Shown here piece after piece: positions 8,236 to 16,202 of a stretch of DNA of 64,000 bases. The DNA lies in assembly GCF_039592695.1 (NCBI RefSeq), contig NZ_JBBUTK010000003.1, positions 434,001-498,000 on the forward strand, in the 5' to 3' direction. Within the stretch, counting starts at the first letter, position 1, and each line of letters starts with the position of its first letter. Origin of the DNA: Flagellimonas_A sp039592695. Its GTDB lineage: Bacteria; Bacteroidota; Bacteroidia; Flavobacteriales; Flavobacteriaceae. A program made the position numbers and the translations under genes. The notes beneath the pieces are model-generated. The model saw nothing but the letters and a program-made list of their open reading frames with translations. It did no database searches and was not told the origin of the DNA.

Positions 8236-8263
8236 CGATATATCGATATGTTTTATATATTTG
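8236..8263 (+). promoter_or_regulatory. Promoter with overlapping palindromic operator for the ArsR-type regulator
   Basis: CGATATATCG (8236-8245) is a perfect palindrome and overlaps a second one, ATATCGATAT (8240-8249). TATATTTG (8256-8263) fits the -7 consensus TAnnTTTG and ends four bases before the ATG. A palindrome in the -33/-7 space just before an ArsR gene suggests autoregulation (inference). Confidence 0.55.
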
Positions 8264-8267
8264 CTTC

Positions 8268-8570
8268 ATGGATATTGTGGAAATAAGCAAAGTTCTCGCC
8301 AATAAAACCCGGGTAGATATCTTGAAATGGTTGAAAAATCCTGAAGAAAACTTTCCGCCACACCAAGATATCGATCATTTTGATGACGGGGTTTGTGTCG
8401 GTTTCATTCAGGACAAGGCTGGCTTGTCACAATCGACAATATCAACCTATTTGAACTCGATGCAAAATGCTGATTTGCTCATCCCTACCAGACATGGTAA
8501 GTGGACATACTATAGAAGAAACGAAGAGGTCATTAACGCGTATGTAAATACGTTAAAAGATAAATTATAA
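8268..8570 (+). CDS. ArsR/SmtB-type winged-helix transcriptional regulator
   Basis: 100 aa. ISKVLANKTRVDILKWLKNPEE (about 6-27) begins the winged helix, and the recognition helix is AGLSQSTISTYLNSMQNADLL (about 52-72). There is one Cys (GVCVGF) and no CVC metal-binding motif in alpha-3, so a metal role is not supported. It probably controls the downstream racemase-like and SDR genes, with which it forms a cassette. The palindromic operator before it suggests self-control. Confidence 0.87.
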   Translation: MDIVEISKVLANKTRVDILKWLKNPEENFPPHQDIDHFDDGVCVGFIQDKAGLSQSTISTYLNSMQNADLLIPTRHGKWTYYRRNEEVINAYVNTLKDKL

Positions 8571-8614
8571 AAAATTTGATTATACAAATCGATAAATAGC
8601 GAAATATCAATATT

Positions 8615-8743
8615 ATGGCAAACTCCACAAGCTGCGTTATCAAAGATCGCACACCCAAAGAAAAAAGCTGGAGCGGCCATCTGGTAAGGTGGTTTCTATC
8701 GGTAAAAATCCTTGGAGCTGAACAAATGTCAAAAACTAAATAA
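8615..8743 (+). CDS. Possible 42-aa small protein or gene remnant
   Basis: Open frame MANSTSCVIKDRTPKEKSW... ending MSKTK, in the 181-bp space between the ArsR gene and the racemase-like gene and 8 bp before the latter. It resembles no family I recognise. The content (CVIKDRTPKEKSWSG...) is not low-complexity and could be the remains of a degraded gene or a short leader peptide. Support is weak: only position and strand. Confidence 0.25.
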   Translation: MANSTSCVIKDRTPKEKSWSGHLVRWFLSVKILGAEQMSKTK

Positions 8744-8751
8744 GTTAAAAT

Positions 8752-9444
8752 ATGAAAACAATAGGTTTGATCGGGGGTATGAGCTGGCAGTCCTCTAAGT
8801 TTTATTATGAATATCTGAACCAGATTGTTGCAGATACTTTAGGTGGAAGCCATTCTGCCAGAATTTTAATGAGTTCTGTTGACTTTGCCATAATCGAGAA
8901 ATTGTCCTTTGAAGACAATTGGGCAGAGATTGGAAAATTGATGGCCATAGAAGCCAAAAGGTTGGAGGATGCTGGTGCCGATGTCATTATTCTGGGCTCA
9001 AATACCATTAACATGGTCAGCAATTACATTACGGCAGCGGTAGCCATTCCCTTTATACACATCGCTCAAGCTACAGGAGAAGCTATCAAAAGGAGGGGGG
9101 TTAAAAGAGTTGGGCTCTTGGGAACAAAATTTACCATGGAAAAAGACTTTTACACCAAAATGCTTGAAGAAGATTTTGGTCTTGAGGTCACCATTCCAAA
9201 TGTTGAAGACAGAGACACCGTGCACACCATTATATATCAAGAACTGGCAAAGGGTGTGTTCACAGAATCTTCCAAAAAAAAGTGTCTGTCCATAATCGAA
9301 AATATGACCGCCCAAGGTGCTGATGGTATTATTTTAGGGTGCACTGAACTTCCCATATTGATTCCAGAAGATGAAATTGATGCTCCTTCCTTTGATACTA
9401 CGATGATTCATTCAAAGGCGGCTGTCAAGTTTGTATTAAACTAA
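8752..9444 (+). CDS. Aspartate/glutamate racemase-family amino-acid racemase (YgeA-like)
   Basis: 230 aa, the usual family length. It starts MKTIGLIGGMSWQSS, the first glycine loop of the PLP-independent racemases, and has the second-half motif GCTELP with Cys197. The first catalytic position, normally Cys in a CNT motif, is Ser83 (GSNTINM). E. coli YgeA has Thr83 and Cys197, so the one-Cys layout has a precedent with broad-specificity activity. The role is therefore probably an amino-acid racemase or epimerase, substrate unknown. It is in a likely operon with the ArsR gene before it and the SDR 10 bp after it. Confidence 0.85.
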   Translation: MKTIGLIGGMSWQSSKFYYEYLNQIVADTLGGSHSARILMSSVDFAIIEKLSFEDNWAEIGKLMAIEAKRLEDAGADVIILGSNTINMVSNYITAAVAIPFIHIAQATGEAIKRRGVKRVGLLGTKFTMEKDFYTKMLEEDFGLEVTIPNVEDRDTVHTIIYQELAKGVFTESSKKKCLSIIENMTAQGADGIILGCTELPILIPEDEIDAPSFDTTMIHSKAAVKFVLN

Positions 9445-9454
9445 AGCGAAACAG

Positions 9455-10057
9455 ATGAAAATTTTAATTGTAGGTGGCAACGGAACCATTGGCAAGCATG
9501 TTGCCGAGCACTTCAAAAAAAACGAAGAGGTAATCATTGCCGGACGAAGCAGCGGTGATTTTCTTGTAGATATCGAATCAAGTAACTCTATCGAAAGACT
9601 ATTTAAAAAAACAGAAAAGTTAGATGCCATTGTTAATGTCGCCGGTGAAGCCAAGTGGGATTATTTCAGCAATCTGAAAGAAGAAGATTACTACGTTGGA
9701 ATAAAAAGTAAACTCATGGGGCAGGTGAATCTTGCCCGAATAGGCAAGTCTTATTTAAACACAAATGGCTCCATTACCTTGACTACGGGCATTTTAGCAG
9801 ATGACCCGGTTGAAAAAACCGCAAGTGCGGCTATGGTGAACGGGGCAATTCATAGCTTTGTCAAAGCCGCTTCTTTAGATTTAAAATTCGGCATTCGGCT
9901 CAATGCAGTTTCTGCGGGAACCGTGGATGCCGCATTTGAAAAGTATAGAGAATTTTTTCCCGGGCATAATCCTGTGCCAATGGCTAAAGTGGTCAACGGA
10001 TACGTGCGAAGTGTTCTGGGAAAGAACAATGGTCAAGTAATTCGAATTTATGAATAA
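9455..10057 (+). CDS. Short-chain dehydrogenase-like protein with a degenerate active site
   Basis: 200 aa. Rossmann start MKILIVGGNGTIGKHVAE (about 1-18) with cofactor region AGRSSGD, and NVAGEAKWD in place of NNAG. In the active-site helix the normal YxxxK reads MVNGAIHSFVKAAS: the catalytic Tyr is absent. This is seen in a short subgroup of SDR-like proteins (about 200 aa) whose activity is uncertain. It may bind NAD(P) without classical SDR catalysis. It is co-directional with and 10 bp after the racemase-like gene. Confidence 0.82.
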   Translation: MKILIVGGNGTIGKHVAEHFKKNEEVIIAGRSSGDFLVDIESSNSIERLFKKTEKLDAIVNVAGEAKWDYFSNLKEEDYYVGIKSKLMGQVNLARIGKSYLNTNGSITLTTGILADDPVEKTASAAMVNGAIHSFVKAASLDLKFGIRLNAVSAGTVDAAFEKYREFFPGHNPVPMAKVVNGYVRSVLGKNNGQVIRIYE

Positions 10058-10080
10058 TAGTTAAACTAAAATTGAATGGA

Positions 10081-10130
10081 TTCCCATCTTCATGGGAATG
10101 ACAAAGAACAGATTTCCACCATCGTGGAAA
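10081..10130. repeat. Double hairpin dispersed repeat
   Basis: TTCCCAT/ATGGGAA (10081-10098) and TTTCCAC/GTGGAAA (10113-10130) form two short hairpins, with gaatgacaaagaacag between them. This is the 'ggattcccatcttcatgggaatgac' type of dispersed repeat common in Bacteroidota. It separates the ArsR cassette from the next operon. Confidence 0.6.
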
Positions 10131-10147
10131 TGAAAAAATAATAATTG

Positions 10148-10501
10148 ATGAAAAAAATATTCCATTTGGAAACCTGCAAAACGTGTCAAAAAATCTTGAA
10201 AGAACTCGAACCATTGGATGGCATTGAACTCCGAGAAATCAAATCAAAGGGCATCACCAAAGATGAGTTGGAAGAAATGCGAGCCCTAACTGATAGTTAC
10301 GAATCATTGTTCAGCCGCCGTGCCATGTTGTTTCGACAGCGGGGTCTAAACGATGAAGATTTGGGCGAGGAAGATTACAAAAACTTGATTTTGGAACATT
10401 ACACCTTTTTAAAACGCCCTGTAGTAGTTGTCGATGGCCAAATCTTTATCGGCAACGCCAAAAAACAGGTCGAAGGGGCCAAAGCCGCCTTGCACGGATG
10501 A
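10148..10501 (+). CDS. ArsC/Spx-like thioredoxin-fold protein
   Basis: 117 aa from the ATG at 10148 (a TTG three bases earlier is less likely). It starts MKKIFHLETCKTCQKIL with a CxxC redox motif (Cys10, Cys13), where classical ArsC proteins have one Cys. The C-terminal part has FLKRPVVVVDGQIFIGN, the cis-Pro loop of the family. It is annotated in relatives as arsenate reductase, but such short Bacteroidota members are probably thiol oxidoreductases. Its stop overlaps the start of the next gene by 4 bp (ATGA), so the two are translationally coupled. Confidence 0.83.
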   Translation: MKKIFHLETCKTCQKILKELEPLDGIELREIKSKGITKDELEEMRALTDSYESLFSRRAMLFRQRGLNDEDLGEEDYKNLILEHYTFLKRPVVVVDGQIFIGNAKKQVEGAKAALHG

Positions 10502-11400
10502 GCAAAAGAACGCTCGCTCTTTTGGCTGCCGTAGCGGCCACCACCATTTATGGCATTAACCATACTATTGCCAAGGGGGTCATGCCTACTTATGTCACCC
10601 CTTTTGGGTTTATCTTTCTGCGGGTTGTAGGTGCGGCGATACTCTTTTGGGGCGTTTCATTTTTTGGCCCGAAAGAGAAAATTGAAAAGCGGGATTGGGG
10701 CAGGCTCGTTCTAGCGGCTTTGTTGGGCATGGTCATCAACATGTTGGCCTTTTTTAAGGGATTGGAACTCTCTACGCCCATCAACAGCTCGGTACTTGTC
10801 ACCATAAGCCCCATTATCGTTGTCATCTTATCCGCTTTTTTCTTGAGCGAGCGTATCACCTTCAATAAGGGCTTTGGAATTTTTCTGGGCTTTGTAGGCG
10901 CACTTGGGCTCGTACTTTTCGGGGCAGAATTGCGGCAAGATGCCCCGAACATTCCGTTGGGCAACAGTTTGTTTATTTTGAATGCCACCTCGTACGGAGC
11001 ATACCTTGTTGTGGCCAAAAAATTGGTCTCAAAATACCACCCTTTTACCTTGATGAAGTGGTTGTTCACCATAGCAGTGGTTATCAACCTCCCCATCACT
11101 TTTACAGAGTTTACCCAAATTGAATGGGCCACCATGCCTTTTTGGGCCTACGGTGTGATTGCCTTTGTCATTGTCGGCACCACCTTCTGCACCTATTTGT
11201 TCAACATTTTTGCCATGACCGAACTCAAGGCGTCAACCATTGGGGCTTTTATCTATGTACAACCTGTCATCGGAATTCTTTTTGCGCTGGTTACCGGAAA
11301 AGATGCATTGACCACGATTAAAATTTTAGCTGCGATTTTAGTGCTGGTGGGAGTGTATCTCGCGAGTAAAAGAGCCCCTCTCGGTCCCCCCAAGCTATAA
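10498..11400 (+). CDS. EamA-family (DMT superfamily) transporter
   Basis: 300 aa inner-membrane protein with ten predicted membrane segments arranged as two EamA repeats (about 7-140 and 155-292). Signature stretches: AATTIYGINHTIAKGVMPTYVTPF in TM1-2, LSTPINSSVLVTISPIIVVILSA in TM3-4, and GAFIYVQPVIGILFA in the second repeat. The family exports amino acids, metabolites or sugars; no substrate can be read from the sequence. It overlaps the ArsC-like gene (ATGA) and meets the thioesterase gene tail to tail with a 6-bp overlap. Confidence 0.9.
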   Translation: MSKRTLALLAAVAATTIYGINHTIAKGVMPTYVTPFGFIFLRVVGAAILFWGVSFFGPKEKIEKRDWGRLVLAALLGMVINMLAFFKGLELSTPINSSVLVTISPIIVVILSAFFLSERITFNKGFGIFLGFVGALGLVLFGAELRQDAPNIPLGNSLFILNATSYGAYLVVAKKLVSKYHPFTLMKWLFTIAVVINLPITFTEFTQIEWATMPFWAYGVIAFVIVGTTFCTYLFNIFAMTELKASTIGAFIYVQPVIGILFALVTGKDALTTIKILAAILVLVGVYLASKRAPLGPPKL

Positions 11401-11868
11401 GTCTTTGGGTGTTCTTGCGTATTTTCGGGTATCGGCTTTGGTCAGCGTTTTAAAATCATCTGCTTTCTCCATATTGTCAAAGGCATCCAAAAATTCTTGG
11501 GGCAAAGCGGTTAGTTTTCGTTCCTGTAAATCCATCCACGCCCCCATCATTTCGCATCGGGCAAAGTTTTTTCCATCCGCATCATAAAAATCATGTTGAA
11601 ACTCAAAGAACATGCCGTCTTCGCTCATACCATTGAACCCTAAGGAAACCTTGATGGGTCTGCCTGGAAACACCTCCTTAAAATAATACACGTGCTCGTA
11701 GAAAACCACGGGGCCAATATTGTATTTGGCCATGGTTTTTTGGTTGAAGCCTAGCTGCCCCAAATAGGCCATGCGGGTATGGCTCATAAAATTGATATAG
11801 GCCGAATTGGCCAAGTGGCGGTTGGCATCGAGGTCGCTCCAACGGATTTCAAATTCCTTATAAAACAT
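11395..11868 (-). CDS. Acyl-CoA thioesterase, 4HBT hotdog fold
   Basis: 157 aa. EIRWSDLDANRHLANSAYINFMSHTRMAYLGQLG (about 7-40) is the 4-hydroxybenzoyl-CoA thioesterase motif, with Asp12-Asp14 in the active-site position. It hydrolyses acyl-CoA thioesters in the cytoplasm; the acyl chain is unknown. It is convergent with the EamA transporter gene, whose last 6 bp it overlaps. A repeat with AAGACTT units lies directly upstream. Confidence 0.87.
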   Translation of the reverse strand: MFYKEFEIRWSDLDANRHLANSAYINFMSHTRMAYLGQLGFNQKTMAKYNIGPVVFYEHVYYFKEVFPGRPIKVSLGFNGMSEDGMFFEFQHDFYDADGKNFARCEMMGAWMDLQERKLTALPQEFLDAFDNMEKADDFKTLTKADTRKYARTPKDL

Positions 11869-11871
11869 TTT

Positions 11872-11927
11872 TCTTAAGACTTAAGACCGCTTTGCTTTTA
11901 GACGAAAGATTAAAGACTTCTTGAGAC
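11872..11927. repeat. AAGACTT-rich dispersed repeat
   Basis: tcttaagacttaagacc ... agacgaaagattaaagact is built from short AAGAC/TTAAGAC units, an intergenic repeat style common in Bacteroidota. It fills most of the space between the thioesterase start and the nitronate monooxygenase promoter region. Confidence 0.45.
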
Positions 11928-12075
11928 TATCTTTCACAGCGGATGATATTTTAAAATATTCCTTCTTTTAGCTTAATCTGCAAAATAAACTATGCACGCA
12001 TAATACCTCGTAAAAATACCATAGTTTTGAGGGAAACGCCATTTCGATAATTAAATTTTCTGAAAATCCTTTACG

Positions 12076-13050
12076 ATGAGCCAAAAAGTACCTTTCATCA
12101 ACGACCTTGCACTACCGGTCATAGCCGCCCCTATGTTTTTAATCTCTGGACCAAAACTGGTCATTGAATGTTGTAAAAACGGAATCGTGGGCACTTTTCC
12201 TGCCCTGAACCAACGCTCGAGTGAAGGCTTCGAAGAATGGCTCATCGAAATCAAATCGGAACTCAAAAAATTTGAAGAGGAAACGGGACAAAAAGCAGCC
12301 CCGTTCGGGGTGAATTTAATAGTGCACCCTACAAATCCTAGATTAGAAGCCGATCTCAAACTCTGTGTCAAACAACAAGTGCCACTCATCATTACCTCTT
12401 TGGGGGCGGTTCGCCAAGTGGTCGATGCGGTGCACAGCTATGGTGGACTCGTGTTTCACGACATCATCAAAAAACGGCATGCCGAAAAGGCTTCAGAAGC
12501 AGGGGTTGACGGACTTATTTTGGTCTCCGCTGGGGCGGGAGGCCATGCGGGCACCATCAATCCGATGACTTTGGTGGCCGAGGTCAAAAAATTCTTTGAC
12601 AAGACCATTATTCTCTCTGGCTGCATCAGTACAGGTCGTGACATTGCCTCTGCCATGCAGATGGGTGCTGATCTGGCCTATATGGGCACCCGATTTATCA
12701 ATGCCAAAGAAAGCAAGGCTCCCGATGAGTACAAGAAGATGATCATTGAAGCTGGGGCCAGCGACGTGACCTATACGGCGGCCATTTCAGGGGTGCATGC
12801 CAATTTTTTGTCCGCCAGTCTCAAAGCTGCGGGCATCACTGAAGAGGATTTAAAAAAGGATACGAAAATTGATTTCGGCAAAGAACTTGATACCGAGGCC
12901 AAAGCTTGGAAAACGATTTGGTCGGCCGGTCAGGGTGTCGCTACGATTGAGAACACCTTGCCTGTTTCTGAATTGGTGGCACAATTGAAATCGGAGTTTA
13001 AGGAAGCGATAAAGGAGCAGACCGCCTTGCTGGAAAGATTTCCAAAATAA
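12076..13050 (+). CDS. Nitronate monooxygenase family FMN enzyme
   Basis: 324 aa TIM-barrel flavoenzyme (2-nitropropane dioxygenase family). Motifs: LPVIAAPMFLISGPKLVIECCKNGIVGTFPALN (about 13-45), a central GADGLILVSAGAGGHAG (about 148-163) with the catalytic His, and the FMN phosphate loop SGCISTGRDIASAMQMGADLAYMGTRF (about 180-206). It oxidises alkyl nitronates such as propionate 3-nitronate, or may be a related enoyl reductase. It stands alone on the plus strand; its stop is 3 bp from the convergent flavoprotein gene. Confidence 0.9.
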   Translation: MSQKVPFINDLALPVIAAPMFLISGPKLVIECCKNGIVGTFPALNQRSSEGFEEWLIEIKSELKKFEEETGQKAAPFGVNLIVHPTNPRLEADLKLCVKQQVPLIITSLGAVRQVVDAVHSYGGLVFHDIIKKRHAEKASEAGVDGLILVSAGAGGHAGTINPMTLVAEVKKFFDKTIILSGCISTGRDIASAMQMGADLAYMGTRFINAKESKAPDEYKKMIIEAGASDVTYTAAISGVHANFLSASLKAAGITEEDLKKDTKIDFGKELDTEAKAWKTIWSAGQGVATIENTLPVSELVAQLKSEFKEAIKEQTALLERFPK

Positions 13051-13052
13051 TT

Positions 13053-14711
13053 TTAGGCTTCCACTGCTTCTTCCGTAGCCTTTAAGTCACTCAAAAACTG
13101 GTGCACTTGGCTGACCGCCATGGAGCCCTCGCCCACAGCGGAGGCCACACGTTTGACAGATCCTTTCCGAACATCGCCCACAGCGAAGAATCCAGGAATA
13201 CTGGTCTCCAACGACTGGGGCTTGCGCTCTCGAAAAATGGGGCAATTCAACAGTTTTTCTTCTTTGATGCCCGGACCAGTGCAGATAAAACCGCGTTCGT
13301 CGGTCTCCACCAAATCTTGTAGCCAATCCGTGCAGGGTTTGGCGCCGATAAACGTGAATAGGTTGGTGATGTTTTTTTGTATCCGTTCGCCATCCCCATT
13401 TTTCAATACCACAGATTCTAAATGATATTGGCCGTGCAACTCTACAACCTCAGTATGCAGTTGCACCATAATATTTTCCGCTGCCTCGATACGCTGCACC
13501 AAATAGTTGCTCATTTTGGCCCCCAAATCGCCACCGCGAAGAATCACATGAACTTCCTTGGCATGGTCGGCCAAAAATAGGGCCGCTTGCCCTGCAGAGT
13601 TTCCACCTCCCACAACACCGACCAACTCATCTTTACAGGCTGAGGCGTTCATGCCTGTAGCGGAATAGTAAACGCCACTGCCTTCATATTTTTCGATGTT
13701 GTCAATGGGCAGTTGTCGATAGTTGGCTCCTGTAGCCGCCATCACAGCTTTGGTCTTGATGACCTTGTCATTGGTGGCTATGATGATAAAATGGCTTCCT
13801 GTGTGCTCGATGCTTTCCGCCCTATGCGGAATCGAAATATTGCACCCAAACTTTTGCGCCTGTACATAGGCACGGTTGGCAAGGTCGCTTCCTGAAATCC
13901 CTGTTGGGAAGCCCAGATAATTTTCAATTTTTGAGCTTTTTCCCGCTTGTCCGCCCGGGGCCTTGCTATCGATGGTCACAACATCCAATCCCTCCGATGC
14001 GGCATATACACTGGCCGCCAAACCTGCAGGCCCCGCACCGATGACCAAAAGGTCAAAGACCTTATCCTCAAAATCCATCAAGACACCCGCATAACGTGCG
14101 AGTTCATCCAAAGACGGATTTTGACATACCTTGGCATCGTTGTTTATGAGTATCGGCAGGTCATCCTCAGACAATCCAAAATTGTTCAAAAGTTCTTTGG
14201 CTTCCTTTGAGGTGTCGACATCCAAGAAGTTATACCAAAGGTGGTTTTTGTCCATAAAATCACGAATCGCATAGGTTTCCTTTGAGTTGGACGAGCCGAT
14301 TAATTTTATTCCTCCCACAAATTCAGACAGTACTGTTTCTTGTCGCAATAAAAAGGCGTTCAGCAACACATCACTGATATCACTGTGCTTGGCAATGGCT
14401 TCCTTTAGGCGTTTTGGTGTGATGCGCAGTACACAGGTGTTGGGTTGTGCTACCGCGTGAAATTGGGCGCCTCTGTTCGAGAGCATGCCGCTGTCGCCCG
14501 TAAACTCATTTTTTTGGTGCACCACAATGGGCTTGTTGTCATTGTAGGGGTCTTCGATGGAAATCTCGCCCGCCATGACCACAAAAAAATCGTATTGCAG
14601 GTCACCCAAACTGAAGATTCGAGTGGCTTCTCCATAGCTTTCAATTTTGCCGTATTCTTTGAGCGTCGCAATCTGGCGTGCCGTCAATTCAGGAAATCTA
14701 GGGTCTTTCAT
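13053..14711 (-). CDS. Three-domain flavoprotein: cNMP-binding, thioredoxin-fold and TrxR-like FAD/NAD domain
   Basis: 552 aa. Order: cyclic-nucleotide-binding-like beta roll (about 10-125), a glutaredoxin/thioredoxin-like domain (about 133-212), then a thioredoxin-reductase-like domain with LLVIGAGPAGLAASVYAASEG (about 221-241), SKAPGGQAG, NAD motif VGVVGGGNSAGQ and C-terminal FAVGDVR. The redox CxxC of thioredoxin reductase is replaced by Ser350-Ala-Thr-Gly353, so classical dithiol transfer is not expected; a lone Cys359 follows nearby. This domain order is known from bacterial 'FAD-dependent oxidoreductase' genes. It is 1 bp after the UBP zinc-finger gene, so the two form an operon. The cNMP-binding residues are incomplete to the eye, so ligand binding is uncertain. 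Confidence 0.9.
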   Translation of the reverse strand: MKDPRFPELTARQIATLKEYGKIESYGEATRIFSLGDLQYDFFVVMAGEISIEDPYNDNKPIVVHQKNEFTGDSGMLSNRGAQFHAVAQPNTCVLRITPKRLKEAIAKHSDISDVLLNAFLLRQETVLSEFVGGIKLIGSSNSKETYAIRDFMDKNHLWYNFLDVDTSKEAKELLNNFGLSEDDLPILINNDAKVCQNPSLDELARYAGVLMDFEDKVFDLLVIGAGPAGLAASVYAASEGLDVVTIDSKAPGGQAGKSSKIENYLGFPTGISGSDLANRAYVQAQKFGCNISIPHRAESIEHTGSHFIIIATNDKVIKTKAVMAATGANYRQLPIDNIEKYEGSGVYYSATGMNASACKDELVGVVGGGNSAGQAALFLADHAKEVHVILRGGDLGAKMSNYLVQRIEAAENIMVQLHTEVVELHGQYHLESVVLKNGDGERIQKNITNLFTFIGAKPCTDWLQDLVETDERGFICTGPGIKEEKLLNCPIFRERKPQSLETSIPGFFAVGDVRKGSVKRVASAVGEGSMAVSQVHQFLSDLKATEEAVEA

Positions 14712-14712
14712 A

Positions 14713-15000
14713 TCAATCTTGGTATTTTACAATCGTACGGTGCTCATAGCACCAAAGCCAATTTTCATTGGGCTCGGCCGAAGAAATGACAGGATGTTCG
14801 TGTGATTTAGCATGTTTACTGGCATGTTGGTTCGGCGAGCTGTCACAGCAAAGGGTAGTGCCACATTCCTGGCAGGTTCTCAAATGTACCCATCTGTCAC
14901 CAACCTCAACGCATGCTTTACATTCATAAGCTTTGGCCTCCTTGATTTCTTGAATAGCCTGAAAATGTTCGCATTTTTTACCCCGCAATTCCATATCCAT
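14713..15000 (-). CDS. UBP-type zinc-finger protein
   Basis: 95 aa, nearly all one ZnF-UBP domain. The putative zinc ligands are Cys10-x-His12, Cys27-x2-Cys30, Cys43-x2-Cys46, Cys51/Cys52, His59, His63, His67/His69 (spacing as in eukaryotic ubiquitin-protease zinc fingers), and WLWCYEH at the end. Bacteria have no ubiquitin, so the partner is unknown. It is directly upstream of, and in operon with, the three-domain flavoprotein; this pairing recurs in bacterial genomes and suggests that the finger binds or targets that enzyme (inference). Confidence 0.9.
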   Translation of the reverse strand: MDMELRGKKCEHFQAIQEIKEAKAYECKACVEVGDRWVHLRTCQECGTTLCCDSSPNQHASKHAKSHEHPVISSAEPNENWLWCYEHRTIVKYQD

Positions 15001-15185
15001 TAAAAATACGACAAACTTTACTTTTCAATTTATCCTCAACATCAATTCTTGATGGGATTTCAGTATTTTTAGACAGGAGTTTTTCTTGGTTCATGGGATT
15101 CGAGCGAAAAAAATGGATTTTGCGGCTAGATGAAGGTTTTTACAGTAAATCGTGTGAGCCGAGAAAAACTCAATAACCAATCGTT

Positions 15186-16202
15186 ATGTACATCAAAAGA
15201 AATATTGGCTGGGGGCTGATTTTGAGGTATGCTTGGAAAAACCTCGTTTTCTTCACTATCTATGCTTTTGCCATTTTCAGCATTTATTATTTTTTGGGAT
15301 GGAAGTTCATTGACATTCCATTTCAGCCGCTGACCGTTATCGGTATCGCCGTCGCCTTTTATGTCGGCTTTAAGAACAGCCAGAGCTATGACCGCTTTTG
15401 GGAGGGACGCAAAATATGGGGCGGCATAGTCAACTACAGCCGAACGTGGGGCATACAAGTGCTGTCTTTTGTACACAGTGGCGATGCCAAAAAAGATAAG
15501 GAGACCCAAAGGCGTATGATCCATCGCCATATCGCTTGGCTCAACGCATTGCGGGTACAACTGCGCCAGCCCAAATCATGGGCCATCAAAGAGGGGCGAA
15601 TGGTCGAAAAAATGTTTGATAAACATGGTGAGCGCAACATTTCATGCAACGAGGCCTACAACTACGTCAGCATGCGCGAGTTCAGTGATTTGAAAAAAAG
15701 GGTCAATCCGGCCACGCATTTGGTAAAAAACCAGGCCATGGATGTTACCAAACTACGCGAGGAAAACAGCATCGATGGCTTTCAGGAAGACCAGCTACAA
15801 AGCGTGTTGGAGGAGTTCTACAACCTTCAGGGCAAGTGTGAGCGTATCAAGAACACTCCTTTTCCGCGTCAATATGCGTACTTCTCAAGGGTATTTACAT
15901 GGATTTTTGTGCTATTGGTTCCTTTGGGCTTGCTGAATGTCTTTGAACGGCATTTACAGGATTTTGCTTCCTCTGGAATGGGATGGATGATTTTTTTACA
16001 GATTCCGTTTTCGGTGCTCATTTCATGGATTTTCATCACCATGGAAACGGTGGGCGACAATAGTGAAGATCCCTTTGAAGGCCGAATCAATGACGTGCCA
16101 ATGACCGCTCTCTGCCGCACCATTGAAATTGATTTGCGTGATATGTTGAATGAGGATGATTTGCCCGAACCAGTAGCCCCAAAAGACAATATTTTGTATT
16201 GA
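15186..16202 (+). CDS. Bestrophin-family ion channel
   Basis: 338 aa inner-membrane protein of the bestrophin (UPF0187) family. Membrane segments lie near 20-40, 44-62 and in the C-terminal third (about 236-256, 268-290). The family motif NSQSYDRFWEGRKIWGGIVNYSRTW (about 64-88) is clear, and the C-terminal DPFEGRINDVPMTALCRTIEIDLR is typical. Bacterial homologues are pentameric channels, some cation-selective. It is coupled to the following hydrolase gene by a TGATG overlap. The 185-bp gap upstream shows no repeat. Confidence 0.9.
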   Translation: MYIKRNIGWGLILRYAWKNLVFFTIYAFAIFSIYYFLGWKFIDIPFQPLTVIGIAVAFYVGFKNSQSYDRFWEGRKIWGGIVNYSRTWGIQVLSFVHSGDAKKDKETQRRMIHRHIAWLNALRVQLRQPKSWAIKEGRMVEKMFDKHGERNISCNEAYNYVSMREFSDLKKRVNPATHLVKNQAMDVTKLREENSIDGFQEDQLQSVLEEFYNLQGKCERIKNTPFPRQYAYFSRVFTWIFVLLVPLGLLNVFERHLQDFASSGMGWMIFLQIPFSVLISWIFITMETVGDNSEDPFEGRINDVPMTALCRTIEIDLRDMLNEDDLPEPVAPKDNILY

